Part shown: one piece after another, positions 32,001 to 45,000 of the stretch
Numbering within the stretch: position 1 is the first letter of the stretch
Layout: every line of letters begins with the position of its first letter
Notes under the pieces: model-generated
What the model was told of the DNA's origin: nothing
The model's input: the letters and a program-made list of their open reading frames with translations, nothing else
Databases searched by the model: none
Program-made: the position numbers and the translations under genes
DNA from: Rhodeus uyekii
Lineage: Eukaryota > Chordata > Actinopteri > Cypriniformes > Acheilognathidae
Reading direction: 5' to 3'
Assembly: GCA_037043235.1 (NCBI GenBank)
Contig: JAWRVZ010000065.1
Coordinates: 62,001-126,000 of the forward strand
Length of the DNA: 64,000 nt

Positions 32001-35000
32001 GTCCGGCCCGCGAGATCATTTTATATATATTATTATTAATGGCCCAGCGATATGAAGCGCTGGTAACACAATAAACTACAGACACTTCCCGCGTTAATCA
32101 AGTCTAGCTTATGATGCTGCAACTTATTGAGAAGCTAGCCCTCACGATTCTGAAAATAGAGCCTTTAAAACCCGATGGGAGGCTGAGTATCGTCTCTCCC
32201 CGCATGTAACCCGCAGACCATAATCCGCACCCCAGTGCTTGTGCGCGAAATTCAGGTGTTGATCATCGAATGAGAAGAGCCCGCCCTCATGCAGCATAGC
32301 CAATCATGTCTTCTTGCATGATTGACAGGTCAGACAGCCTATCAGCGCCAGCTGTCAGAGTGATAGTACAAGCGCCAGAAAGACAATACAGCGCAAAAAA
32401 ATTACGTGTAAAAAAATTGTGATATAGTTTGTAAAATCTGCTATAACCCATGCGGGAAAATACGGTATATGTTTACTGACATACTGTCGGTATACCCGTG
32501 TGTCTCATTTGCGGAGCTAAAGCGGCGGTAATTAAATAATTTAATACGACGGCACTATGAGACAAATGACATAAGAGCAAAGACATCTGAATGATTTGAT
32601 TTGTTATTGCTGAAAAGCCAAAAATTTATTTAGATTTCCAGGTTTTGTTATGCAGCATGTCCATATTTTGAATTTGTATAATTTTGACAGGATATATTTT
32701 TATGGAGAGCAAAATCTTTTGGGATATTTAAAATGTAAGTTTTATTTAAAATGACATAAGAGTAAAGACATTTGTATGTTTGTTCTTTTAACTTTTAACG
32801 TTTACTTTATTTCTAACTTGTATAATTTAGACAGGATATATATATATATTTTAAGCATTTTTAAATATTTTTATATTTTTAAGTTATTTAAGGTACACAG
32901 TAAATTGATTTATTCCAGAATAATATTCCTGTCTGTTTTTATTCACATTTATGTAAAAAAAAAGGTACATTTTAAAAGTTTAGTTTTAGTGAGTTCAATA
33001 AATGTTTATCCTGTTCGGCCCGCGACCTAAAGTGTTTTTGGATTTTGGCCCCCTGTGCAATTGAGTTTGACACCCCTGACCTAAAACCATACAAATTAAA
33101 AAATAAATAAAAATGCATCATTTGAAATGAATGTACTACTAAAATTATTAAAACTTAAAAACATTTTTGACATATTTACAAAATAATAATAAAATGATAG
33201 AAAAACACTACAATTAAAATATAAAATAAATTGTCAGTCAAAATATTAACAAAAACTATAATGGTATATCAACAATATCATGGCACCAATTCAAGCAATG
33301 CTCACAACATTTCCTGATCCAGTTTCCCCCTTTAAATCACTAAATTTATAGTCATTTAAAATTTCTCAAACGGTTTTAAGGAAAAAATTATTTTTAATAT
33401 TTTAATAGGCATAAAGACAGTCCAACAAAACCAAAGCATTCAGTTTCTATATGCTCCTCTTATCCATTACATGCAATATGGTAGAATAAGTAGGAAAATT
33501 ATCCAGCTCTTGGATTTTTTATTCAAAACCATACTCTAGGTGTTTCATGAAAACAAGTAGTTTTCTTACTAAAAGCATTTTGAAACTAACCTCTCCAACC
33601 ATGCCATTCCATGTGCCGTTGATCTTTTTGCCATGCTTCCCATTGGTCACCAGGTAGAGATCGTAGGTGAATTTTACAGACTTGGCAATCTTTTTGAGGA
33701 TGTCTATACAGAAGCCTTTGCAACAGCGTTTAATGTAGATCCCTGAATCTCTCGTCTGATTTCTACGGATATTAAAAACAGGAAGAAAAAGGTGAGATTA
33801 ATGTTAGCGCAAAAAGTTATTTTTCAACATAGTGAAGATTTTTGCTTCAGCTTTTTTCAATCTCTTGACAACATTTCATAATAAATCTGCATCTGAAGAA
33901 ATCAATCAACTAGTCAACATAACATCATAATGATTAATGACCACTGCACTTATTATTGCATTGACTACAATGGAACAAGGCGACCTAAAGATGGCAAAAT
34001 TCACATTAATCTTGGATAATTTGTCATAAAAATGGGTTTTAGCAGCAGTTTATTAAACAATAACTACAATTAGAATCAATATTACAAAGACATGAGATAC
34101 CAGTTTTAATCGATGAATAAATTGGTGTTTTACTGACTCAATAATACCATAAACACCACATATTCTTACTATGTGACATACTTGAGTCCCGACAGTGACA
34201 GAGCATTTTGAATTTGAAAACTGAATTAAGTATCTGTACTTTGTGCTCTCATGAGACAATTTGCATTTTGGCAGTCAAGATTAATGACTGATCTCATATT
34301 TATATCATACAAAGAGTGATTTAAGATATTTTACCTATTTTATGTAGGTTTATCCATCTTGACGCAGTTAAACATATCTTTACAGACATAGAGTGCAGTA
34401 AAAAATTTGTAAAAATCCCAAAGACCTGTTTATTTACAGGTTTAAATTACATTTTGACTCTCATATTTTCATTGCAGTCCCATATTTTTAGACCCCACAA
34501 TATTCATCTGTGATTTAATCAAAGTTTTTAAATATCTACTGTGAAATCTGAGACTTTGAAGCGATCTGCAGCACATTTCCTAAATATCTGTACTGTTCCT
34601 ATGCGATTCTCACTGGATTTTGAGCTGTTTTCTGCAGGGCACTGTATTCCTCATGCAGGTGCCACTGAGGGGGTCAACATCCTCAACAATAACAAATGGA
34701 GCCTCTTCCAGCGTAACAATGGACAGGTGGTCATCCTCTCGCTCCCCGGCATCCGAGTACAGCTCGAACCGAGGCCACACGTGGTACTTCATTGACAGAG
34801 ACCCGTTTTCCCATTTACCGACCTGTAAAAGTGCAAAGAGGGCAAGATGAGAGCAGAAGCTGAGAGAAGGATAACAAGTGACATAATGAGAGGGTGTTGA
34901 GGTTGAAGTGGCTGAGATTGGATTAGTGCAGGCTAAAATTGAGGACGGCAGAAATCTTGACTTAAGATGAAGAGAGATAAAGAGTAAATGAAGATTGATA

Positions 35001-38000
35001 ATTATGTCAGGGAACTGTGCAGTGATGAGTTAAGAGAAATCAAGAGAGAAAAGGAAAAATCAAGAGAGACACCCACCCTGTCATACTGCCTCTCCTTATC
35101 TAACAGTATAATAACCAACTTTGGGTGCATCTGAAAACCATCCTCACTGAAGGAGAGGTTGCGCCCTTCAAATGTCACATTCATGAGGTACCTGAAGAGA
35201 AAACAAAAGGAATAAATCAGACCAAGCACATTTGATGCTTATTAAGAAAAAGGCACTTTCTTTTCTTGTTCAGCTCAAATGTTTTCAGAACAAGTTAAAG
35301 TGTTGTTCAATCTTGAATTTTACATGGCTTTCCAGTTTACCCATAGTGTATGGGTTTCTGTACACTATCCGCATATGTCCACACACATTTATAATGCAGG
35401 GAAGCAGGTTTGTTGCTAGAGGCTATAGCAAATAATATTCATAATGGCAAATGTGAATCTGGCAGCCTTCTGGTCACAAAACCATTATTATGACTTTTAA
35501 ATCAATTCCGTTGGAGAGGAACTTGAGCTTGCTATGGCTTTCACCTTAACAAAATACAATAGTCATGAACCCAATATAATAGTAAGTTAATAATCCAGGG
35601 AAAACCATTAGAAGTGAGTAATCTTTTCTAATGCTTAATAGTAAGTGAGCCTTTCAAGAATCCATTAATAATTTCTTGGAAGTAGCACATTTAAACCAGT
35701 TTATAATGTCATTCTCTGAACGTTGTTGCATCTTGAAACAGTTTGGCTTCCTATTTGCTTGTGCTGGATACTGTGGATAAGACAGCAAGCATTGCATGGT
35801 GAACACTTTAATTCAAATGTCAACCTTTTTCCAAAAACAGCATGCTTGAACCCCATCAGTTAGGAATTACATCTTGTCACGCAACTGTACGAGCTAGAGT
35901 GTCTTGACACTGCACAGATCGGCCAACAGCTTTTGAAAAAGTATTAATTTTAGTGCTGACAGAATTAACTGATTTACTGGTTTATTTACTGCTTTAATAA
36001 CAGATCATACTAAATTAGTAAGAAAGCCTCAGTTTCGGCCCCTCAACCCTGGGAGTCCCCCATGGCTCAGTATTTGGCCCTTTATTTTTTCCCCAGACCA
36101 TCCTGCATTTTATCATCTAAATCACAGTGTAAATTTGATTCTTCCTCACTGGCCCACCAGAATTTGCCAAATGAAATCTTCAAGTTCATTCCGATTGCTT
36201 TCGTTCGAGATGTAATTAACCTTTTTCGTGTCACTAACCTACTCCACAGACAAATTTGGGCACTAGCACTTAATGGAGTCTAGTGACTCTTTCCTGACCT
36301 CGTCTAGCACTCAGACATCTGTACTCCATAAACAATGTTTTAGCATTCTTATAATGTGTTGTTCTTCCTGTTGCCCTTGAGATCTAACTTAGCACTTGAC
36401 TTCTTAGTATTCTCGGCTAAAGTTTCACCATTTGCCACTAACGTGACAAGTGAATTCATAAGAAGAAGAAAAATAAATATTTGTAATACATAATATATCA
36501 ATTAAAATATAAAATACATAAAATAACACAAACATAATATACAAATTGATTAAAACGCATCAGTAACATTATACAATATTCATTAGAGGAGAACACAGCT
36601 AGTTGTAATAAGAGCTAAATAAACTTTTTTTCGAAGTTGTAAATAAAACAAAGATTACTGGAGTACATTTACACTAAATTATTATTTCAGTCTTATTACT
36701 TTTAATCTATACACATTTAATCCAATGTCTTTTTTGCTGTTCCTTTGTCATTTTCTAGCCACACACAAATGTGTCTTTTCCCTAACAGAATGTTTGATAT
36801 AGCTGTATAAATTAAATGAAGAATAGTGAACTATATTTAAAATGTGACAGTTTTTAACGTTACCTTTTATGCTGTTTCACGAAGTGTTCTTCCTAAGCAA
36901 TAACATTGGGAATGTTCGATAACTTTTTTGCAGCCAAAAATTTAAGTTACGTGCTACACAGAAACTGACCTTCATAAAAATAAACCTAGACAGAGAAATA
37001 TTATGTTTGAAGAGTAGCCCCAGTCTTCTGTTCAGATAAATAAGAAATGGTGCTTTTTCCATTAATTAACCCTAGTCTGTCAAACACACAGCATAAAAAA
37101 TCCCCACAACAATAAAGGATATCAGCAGTAAAACATCATGCAAATGAATCACATGGGCAAGTTGTAAGTCGTTTCCCTTTTCTGCCATCGGGGCGTCAAA
37201 TTTATGACGTAGAAGAACTGACCCAATTTAGACTGTGACTGTAAATCAGTCTGTAGTCAGGTATGTGTGTGTGCTTGCGCCTTTGAGCAGTGATACGCGC
37301 ACAGATTTTCATCATAACATGAGTATCATGTATGTGTGTCAACAAGTTTTGTGTCAGAGCCAGTGAAAACTCTCTGCTGCACTCCTCGCTCTCTTGCCTC
37401 CATCTGTGGGCTGTCGTCGCCATGACAACAATCGGCCTCATGAAAACGACTCACCACATAAGAAATAAATATCTGCTCTAAACGAGAGAACATGAAAGAG
37501 AAATGCACAAATAGAGAAAGGCTAGAGAGAAGAATGACCAGACAAATAATGAGTATGTCTCATGTAATGGAGTACAATTGTGAAGCAATGTTGCAAAGAA
37601 GCTAACAACACAAAAAATGTGTCTATAAAATCTGAACAAAGCTAACCGTTAGCATTGCCATTCATCTCAATGACAGTTGCCCATTTGACACAGGAGACTT
37701 TAGATGTAAAGTACCATGGGTTTCTGGGAGGTGCAGGATAAAGACAAATACTTGTGACCAAATACTTGTGATTTAGACCGTATTTTCAAAAAACAAGAAA
37801 TATAGGGGTCTTCAATAGAAAAATCCGTAATTTGCCCACTGCATGGTGTAGTTTCAGCATCCGCCAGTAGGTGTATTTATTAAAACAAGACTTGCAATGT
37901 GTTTTAGACGTTTAAACTGCAATAGTTAAGTGCACATCTGATCCGTTTAACCTACAATCTCACAGACAGGCACACCATTAATTCCCAAATCGGTGTGTTA

Positions 38001-38090
38001 GGGCAGACTCTTTTGATTCCTGACACGAGAAAGTACGTACAACCCCAAACTGCCAACAGATAGAATGAAAGTGAGAGGATGTGTGTGAAG

Positions 38091-38130
<40 letters not shown>

Positions 38131-38974
38131 CCCACCAGCATATAAAATGCGTTACCATGGTGCCCACAACCATAGCAATCTCCAAGCAATCTGCTGTGTT
38201 GCCATGGGAACAGTAATCTCACCCGAGAGGGTGAGGGAGAATGAGAGGAAGAGACATGGAGAGAGAGGTAGCATCTTTTGTACTTACAGCGAGACACATG
38301 ATGCAGCAGAGACCCATTTATCTGTCGCTATAAATACAAACAGATCAATATCGACAAGACAGACAACCAGATTTATCGTATACAACATTTTTCAGTTCTA
38401 GCATTGATCTGACACTAGAAAACGCATCTTCAGATTTACCGTACATTTAAAAGCGCAACCATTCGAGGGTTTATAAATTACTTGATCTTACATTCAAGGA
38501 TTTCCTGTCATGTTTAATTTTGGCACTGACGTAACATCTCCTGGCTGGAACCTTTGCCATTTCATGATACTCTTCAAGGGTGTGAAATAGCCTTTCAGCT
38601 CAACAGGGAACAGCTTTAACAACCAATGAAAACTTGAGGGAGTGTAAGAACTGTATATGATTATTGCATTAACGTCTTGTCTGGAGCAGGGGCATTTTCT
38701 GAGTGGAACAAGTATTGTTATTGTTAGATAAAAGTAAAGCATTTCCTTAATTACAATAAAAGAAAAAAGAAAGTATTACATGGAAGACTTAAAGGGGCTA
38801 CATATAAAGTTTAGAAAGCCTTGTTGATAGAGTTACCGGTGGCCGTTAAGTGAACCTCCACCAGCAACCTCTTGCTCATGCTCAAACACATAACCAGAGC
38901 AAGCTTCATGAACTTTTTTGCTAACCAGGCCACAATTTTGGTATTGATCCGTGGGGAAAAACTGCCATTTAAAA

Positions 38975-39005
<31 letters not shown>

Positions 39006-42000
39006 TATTATCTCATAAGTTTGCAGCATGTTTATTAGGCTCTTGTCACTTTAAGACCTGACTCACAGATCCATTATACTGTTACACATGCTGTTACATG
39101 GGTGTGCATGTAGAGGAATTGTTCCACGTGTGATTTATTTGAGTCCTTCTATGAGTCGTGAGAAGGGATTAGGAACTTCTATTATTTGAACTGCGATAGC
39201 ATTGATCGCTCTTTTTGTTCGCTGGGTCTCGCTCACCGCCTCTCCCCTAATTGCTGGAGCAATTGAGTTTCTGATTATACAGTATTTTGACTCCCACTAT
39301 GGTTTTGTCTCTTATTTTTTGTTAGGGGAGAACATGGCTAGTTGTAATAAGAGTTACATTAAGTTTTTATGAAGTTATAAATAAAACAAAGATTACTAAA
39401 TTATTATTTCAGTCTTTATTTTGGTTTTATTCTCTCCTTCTTTATTTCTGGTTTCGTTTTATTCTCCCCCGAAGCTAGGTAAGATCTTCTAGGTAAGATC
39501 TTCAAATTTCTTGTATAAATGCATGTAAATTCCATTAAAACAAGCTTACCATCAACAATCGTCTCTCTCTCTATACCCCCCGTCAACAATCTTGGTCTTG
39601 GGCGGGTATTTTCTTAAATGGGCGGGTTTTATGCTGTAGTTGGGCTGGAAATCGTCAGTCCAATCTGGCAACACAGTCTTTTATTTAGTTTAATTAATTT
39701 AATTTGTATTAATTAATTTGTATTAATTGTTGCTTGTTGGCTTTTCTTTGTATTAAAACCTTATACTGTAATCAGATGTCAAAACTAATCAATCGTCTTT
39801 GATTTCTCATGTTCAGTCCTTGCCTTTTTTTAATGGTTTAAATGAACTTAAGTTGATTTTGGGCCATAATATATTTGGAGTTGATTTTGATTTTGTGTGG
39901 TTTATTTGATCTCTTTGAATTTGTTACATTGTAACTTTTTTGAAGTACAGTCTGTATCTAGCTGGGCAGGGCCGGGGGGCATTTACATTTATGCATTTGG
40001 CAGATGCTTTTATCCAAAGCAACTTACGTTGCATTCAAGAAACACATTGATATTCTAATCAGTTCTTGCTATCCCTGGGGATTGAATCCATGACCTTGGC
40101 ATTGTAAACACCAATGCTCTACTGCTTGAGCTATAGGAAAGCTCATGAGGGCCATGAAAATGGCACGAGGCCGGTGGCATGATTGATAATGAGCGCCACC
40201 TGCGCGCCGCACGAGCCTCATATCTAACCGAGGAGTGGAAACAAAATGAGGAACGATGCCAGTGAAAGACAAGAGAGGACCAGGCCTGGACTTTACTTTG
40301 TGTTTGAATGGGTGGGAGTCATCCATTAGGCACTGCTGCAATTACTTTTATTTTTGTATTTTGTTTATTTTCATATCAAAAGTTGTTAAACGTTCGCCAG
40401 GTCCTGCCTCCTTCTTCCCCGAACTTTACACCGTGTTACATTAGTGCCCTGGGTTAGAGCCCTCGCTGCTGGGAGGGATTGTGGTGCTGAGGAGGACGGG
40501 ACAGAGTGGAGGACTGCCAGTGGCTGCCCGAGGTGGTGGTGCTAGAGCAAAGAAGGATAGAGTAGTACAGCTCACGGGATGAGGTTGGGTGATTGCCATC
40601 CGTGAGGGAACGGGGGAGTCGCCCCATTTGCTGCTGTCCGCTTTGATGAGGAGGAGCAGGGAATGGGGGACTTTCTGCCACCTTCTCTTGAAAGGAGGAA
40701 TTTCTTTTGCACCATTCTCACAGAGATAGGAATGGTAGCGTGAGAAAAAGAGACAAATCCAGCGTGAGAACTGAAAAGGTTTTGAATGGAACGAGCTTGC
40801 CATCTCAACGAAATGGTCTTGAAAACTTGTGAAAAGGGTGTAACAGATACACCTGATTTTGATGAGTTGTACTATTCATATTGTTCCTCATTTTTGAGAG
40901 CAAGAGTTGAAGAAGTGTTTTGCTTTTTTTTAAAGTTTTTCCACCAATATGAAATTGCCAAAAACATTTTGGCCTATGTTGTTGCATTGAGTTTTTGTGA
41001 GGAAAGCCCAGGAAGTCTATTCTTTGTTGACAATTGAAGCGTCTCTTTATAATAAGCAAGTAAAGGTAGCCGTTCTTAGAGTGTATGAACTGATCCCTGA
41101 GGCTAATCAGCAAAAATTCAGTAATCATCGAAAACTGATGAGACATATTTCGAATTTGTTCGAGAGAAAGAGTCAACGTTTGATCATTGGTGTGCTTCCA
41201 TGAAAGTGAAATCTTTTGAAGAGCTCCGTGAACTGATCTTTAAAAGAATTTAAAAACTACTTGCCAGAACGCATTGCAACTTATCTAAATGAGCAAAAGG
41301 TTCTGAAATGTTCCACCGCTGCTGCGGTCGCTGATGAGTATGTGCTTACATCTAAGAACGTATGTAATGTCACATAAATTTCCATCTGTTAACAACAGTC
41401 ATCGGTCTTCTAGGCATAACTTTGAATGTACTCTGCCTGCTGAAAAAGTGGCAAAGAGTTTTGATAAGTCAAAACATGGACACATTTCTGAGTGCACTGT
41501 GCTCAAAAAGAAAAAACGTGTTCCTAAACCAGTAGACTTATTGATGACGTCCTCACCACAGATGGAAGGACTGAAGTGTTGTTGGCTTCTGAAATTGACA
41601 TGTGTGAAGATCAGGGGTATATGTGCCATTCATAATGGATGGATTTGTATATTTGGCAGGTAATGTTAGCTCGCAAAAACCAGTCATTGCAAAAATGCTT
41701 TGTGATACAGGCGCTGATCAGAGTTTCCCTTGTTGTTGGCCATGTTGTTGTTGACGGTGACTTCCCGTTCTACAAGATTTTACTTATTTTAGGGAATGAC
41801 TTTTGAGAAGAATCGTTTGGAATGAGAAGAAACGTTTTTGCCAGTCCTGACGTAAATGATGTCCCTGTTCTACTCCTGACGAATTGTCTCAGAATTATCC
41901 AGAGGTACTGCCTTTGTGTAAGGTTGCTCACACTATGACCCAGAGACTAAAAGTTAGGAAGCCTCGATGAGTCAGAAGGTAAGTGGGGTTTTGAATGATA

Positions 42001-45000
42001 CATTCCTCTCTAATTAATTTTTTGGTGAGGTTAAGCATTCAAACTCTATTGATGGTTCAGAATTTGTTGTTAAAAATCGCAACGAACATTCTGTGGGGCT
42101 TGATAAACTGTTTCTATCATGCAAACAACTTATTGTTGAATAGAGGAAAGATGAGAAAGTGTCATCCCTCTTTGAAGCTGTTGTTCCTGTTTAACAACTT
42201 GAACATCTATCGCAAATATACTTTGTTGAAGATGGTGTGTTAATGAGGAAGTGGAGACCACCAACTGCAACTGCTGAAGATGAATGGCAAGTCATTAAGA
42301 AGATAGTAGGTCCCTTCAAATCTCTCTGAAATTGAGACTAGCGCATGATAGCCCGATTAATAGTCTTTTAGGACTGAATAAAACATATGATCATGTTACG
42401 TCTAATTCCAGCTTTGGTGAACCGTTTGAGCTTGACTTAATGGTTGACTGTTTGTCCCTTGCCTCGTACAAAGTCTGGTAATCAGTACCTCCTTCCAATA
42501 ATGTGTACATCCACACATTTCCGAGAACCATTTCTTCTGTGGAAAATTACTGGACCTGTGCTTATCAGTTACTCAATGTTTGGCCTCCCGTGTGCTATTT
42601 AAGGTACAAATTTTATGCCATGTGTGTTTAAATAGGCTCTGGGTCAGTTGCATATCCAACACGTCAAGTTGTTACCACGCTGAAAGCCAAGGAGTTCTCG
42701 AACGGTTCCACCAGACTTTAAAATATGTGCTACATGTATTTTGTCTAGATATCCAAAAATATTGTGACAAAGAGGTGCCTAAGGTTATGTTTAAGTGCAG
42801 GAGTTGTTGGGCCTTAGTCTGGCTGACTTAGTGTTTGGGCATACTCTCACTGACCCACTGAAGCTGATCAAAGATCATTGAACTAGTGACAAATAACATT
42901 CCGAAGTCCAAATAACATTCTTGACTATATTTCAGAGTTCCATTTTAAGTTGCATGTGAGTTGACCAAATTTGGAGATGTCACAACAATATTTGGGTTCT
43001 ACTGTACTTCTCCAAATAGATCAGGTTGGTGTTGAGCATCTCGTTTGCTGTTTTCCACGCAAATTTTATAAAAAGATCAATGAGGTTACTCCACTATTGA
43101 GAAGGAGGCGCTCTGGTTGTTTCGTACCTTTGAACATTTACACAAATCTAAATTTGAGTCTTTTACTCAAGTGTTAGTAAAAATCAATTTAATACAAAGA
43201 ACTAAAGCAGCGATCACACACACAGAGTACTTTTGCATTTGAACACATAAGATGCAGTGGAATGAGGGAGAAAAGATATCCCCCAGTCTCAAGACATATT
43301 TTTAAAGTTGAATTTCTTTTAACTTTACATGGGTTGCTAAACATGTCCATCTTGCGCACAATGGAAAAGCAGTGCAGGAGATGCATTCTGTGTGAACGGC
43401 TAGATTGCGGTTTTGACATAACCAAGTTATTCTCCACAATGAGCTGGGCATCTAATGGGGGATCTAGTGGGCTCAACTGGATAAGCTAAGAAAAACAACT
43501 GTTATCCATTTATGACCATTTGCATTGGTCATAAAACTGCCTGTCACATCTAAAATTTGAATGCACCGTTTTTGAATTAAATGTTTTATTTGAATTCAAC
43601 GAATATTAAAAATATTATTTGACAGGTCTAATAAATAGTATATTAAAGAAAAATAAGAGTATAAGAATGCCTTAAAAAATAAAAAATCCACATGAAAATG
43701 TTCAAACCACTAATTTTTATAAAGTAACACTGTGCAACAAAGACAATCACAGAAGGAGCAGTGTTTCTTTTCCATCCCCTGAGTCCATGAGTGTCTTGCA
43801 CCTATTGTTTTTGATGGGGCACAGTGGTGGCCCTGACTCAGTTGGGACCATGCAAGATAAGGCATGACCAAAGAAAAAGCTGTTTTAACAACTTGATAGC
43901 TCTTTAAATAAGTACAGGGGTAGTGCTACAGTTTCCCATTAGTATGTAGTTGGATCCAGTTTCAAATTTGATTTTAAATTCAACAAATATTTTATATTTC
44001 ATATAAATGTATATAATTATTTCTTTCTTTTTTCCAAAAATCCAAATGAGTTACATAAGGCAAATTATCTTCAGTCTAAAGTAAATTATCAGCAGAAGGT
44101 ACAAGGTGATTGGACAGAAGAGATCTGCATGCATTATATGACTGGCCAATTACTCTGTAAGTGGGATAACGCTTGCCCATCATGTTTGCAATTGGTTCAC
44201 AAATTGGTCTGGCAGGGTCAAACTGTTGGAAATGGACGGACTAATTAAAGTAAACAACTCACCCACTCCTGGTATCCCCACTTCTGGTCACATCCAAATT
44301 TAAATGAACTTTCTAAATGAAATTACTTTAAATGATCTGTGACTGAGGCGATGCAACCTTCATGACACCAACTGTGTTTACAGAGGATTAGCTGACTAAT
44401 GGTCTGAAAATAATCTGACTATTAGTAACAACAAATACATGACACATCAAATATATTTAAATTTACTTAACTATCATACTTTTTAAAGTAACATAAAGAA
44501 GTAACAGACTTTGATATACTGTATTTTTACGCATATAACCCGTGGGTTACACCAGACTTTAAAAGACCCCGTGGGGTGGGGGGCGGGGGGGGGTGCGGGT
44601 TATATAAGGGTGCAGGCTATATCACAAATGCTTTACATGTAATACTATTTCAATATATTTGTTACGTCTCTAAGGATGTAAGGTTTTTTGTGGTATTTTC
44701 TGTCTTGCAAAGGTTGCTGACTCTTGTGCTTCACTTGTACTATCACTCTGACAGCTGCACTAATAGGCTGTCTGACCTGTCAATCATGCAAGAAGACGTG
44801 ATTGGTTGTGCTGCATGAGGGCGTGCTCTTCTCATTTCATCCGATGATCAACACCTGTAGAAAACGCTTCTTAAGGGACGTGCTTCTGCACAGCGGGAGA
44901 GACTGCTTTTACTTTTTGTTCTGATTCTGACTTGTTCGTTTGAACAAGTAATGTGTACTGAGCCTGAACAGTTATGGATAATTGACGTCATGCGAGCAAC

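Noticed and set aside
40441..40808. Minus-strand frames of 75-120 codons
   Set aside because: They are antisense to the leader region of the gypsy relic and have no domain.
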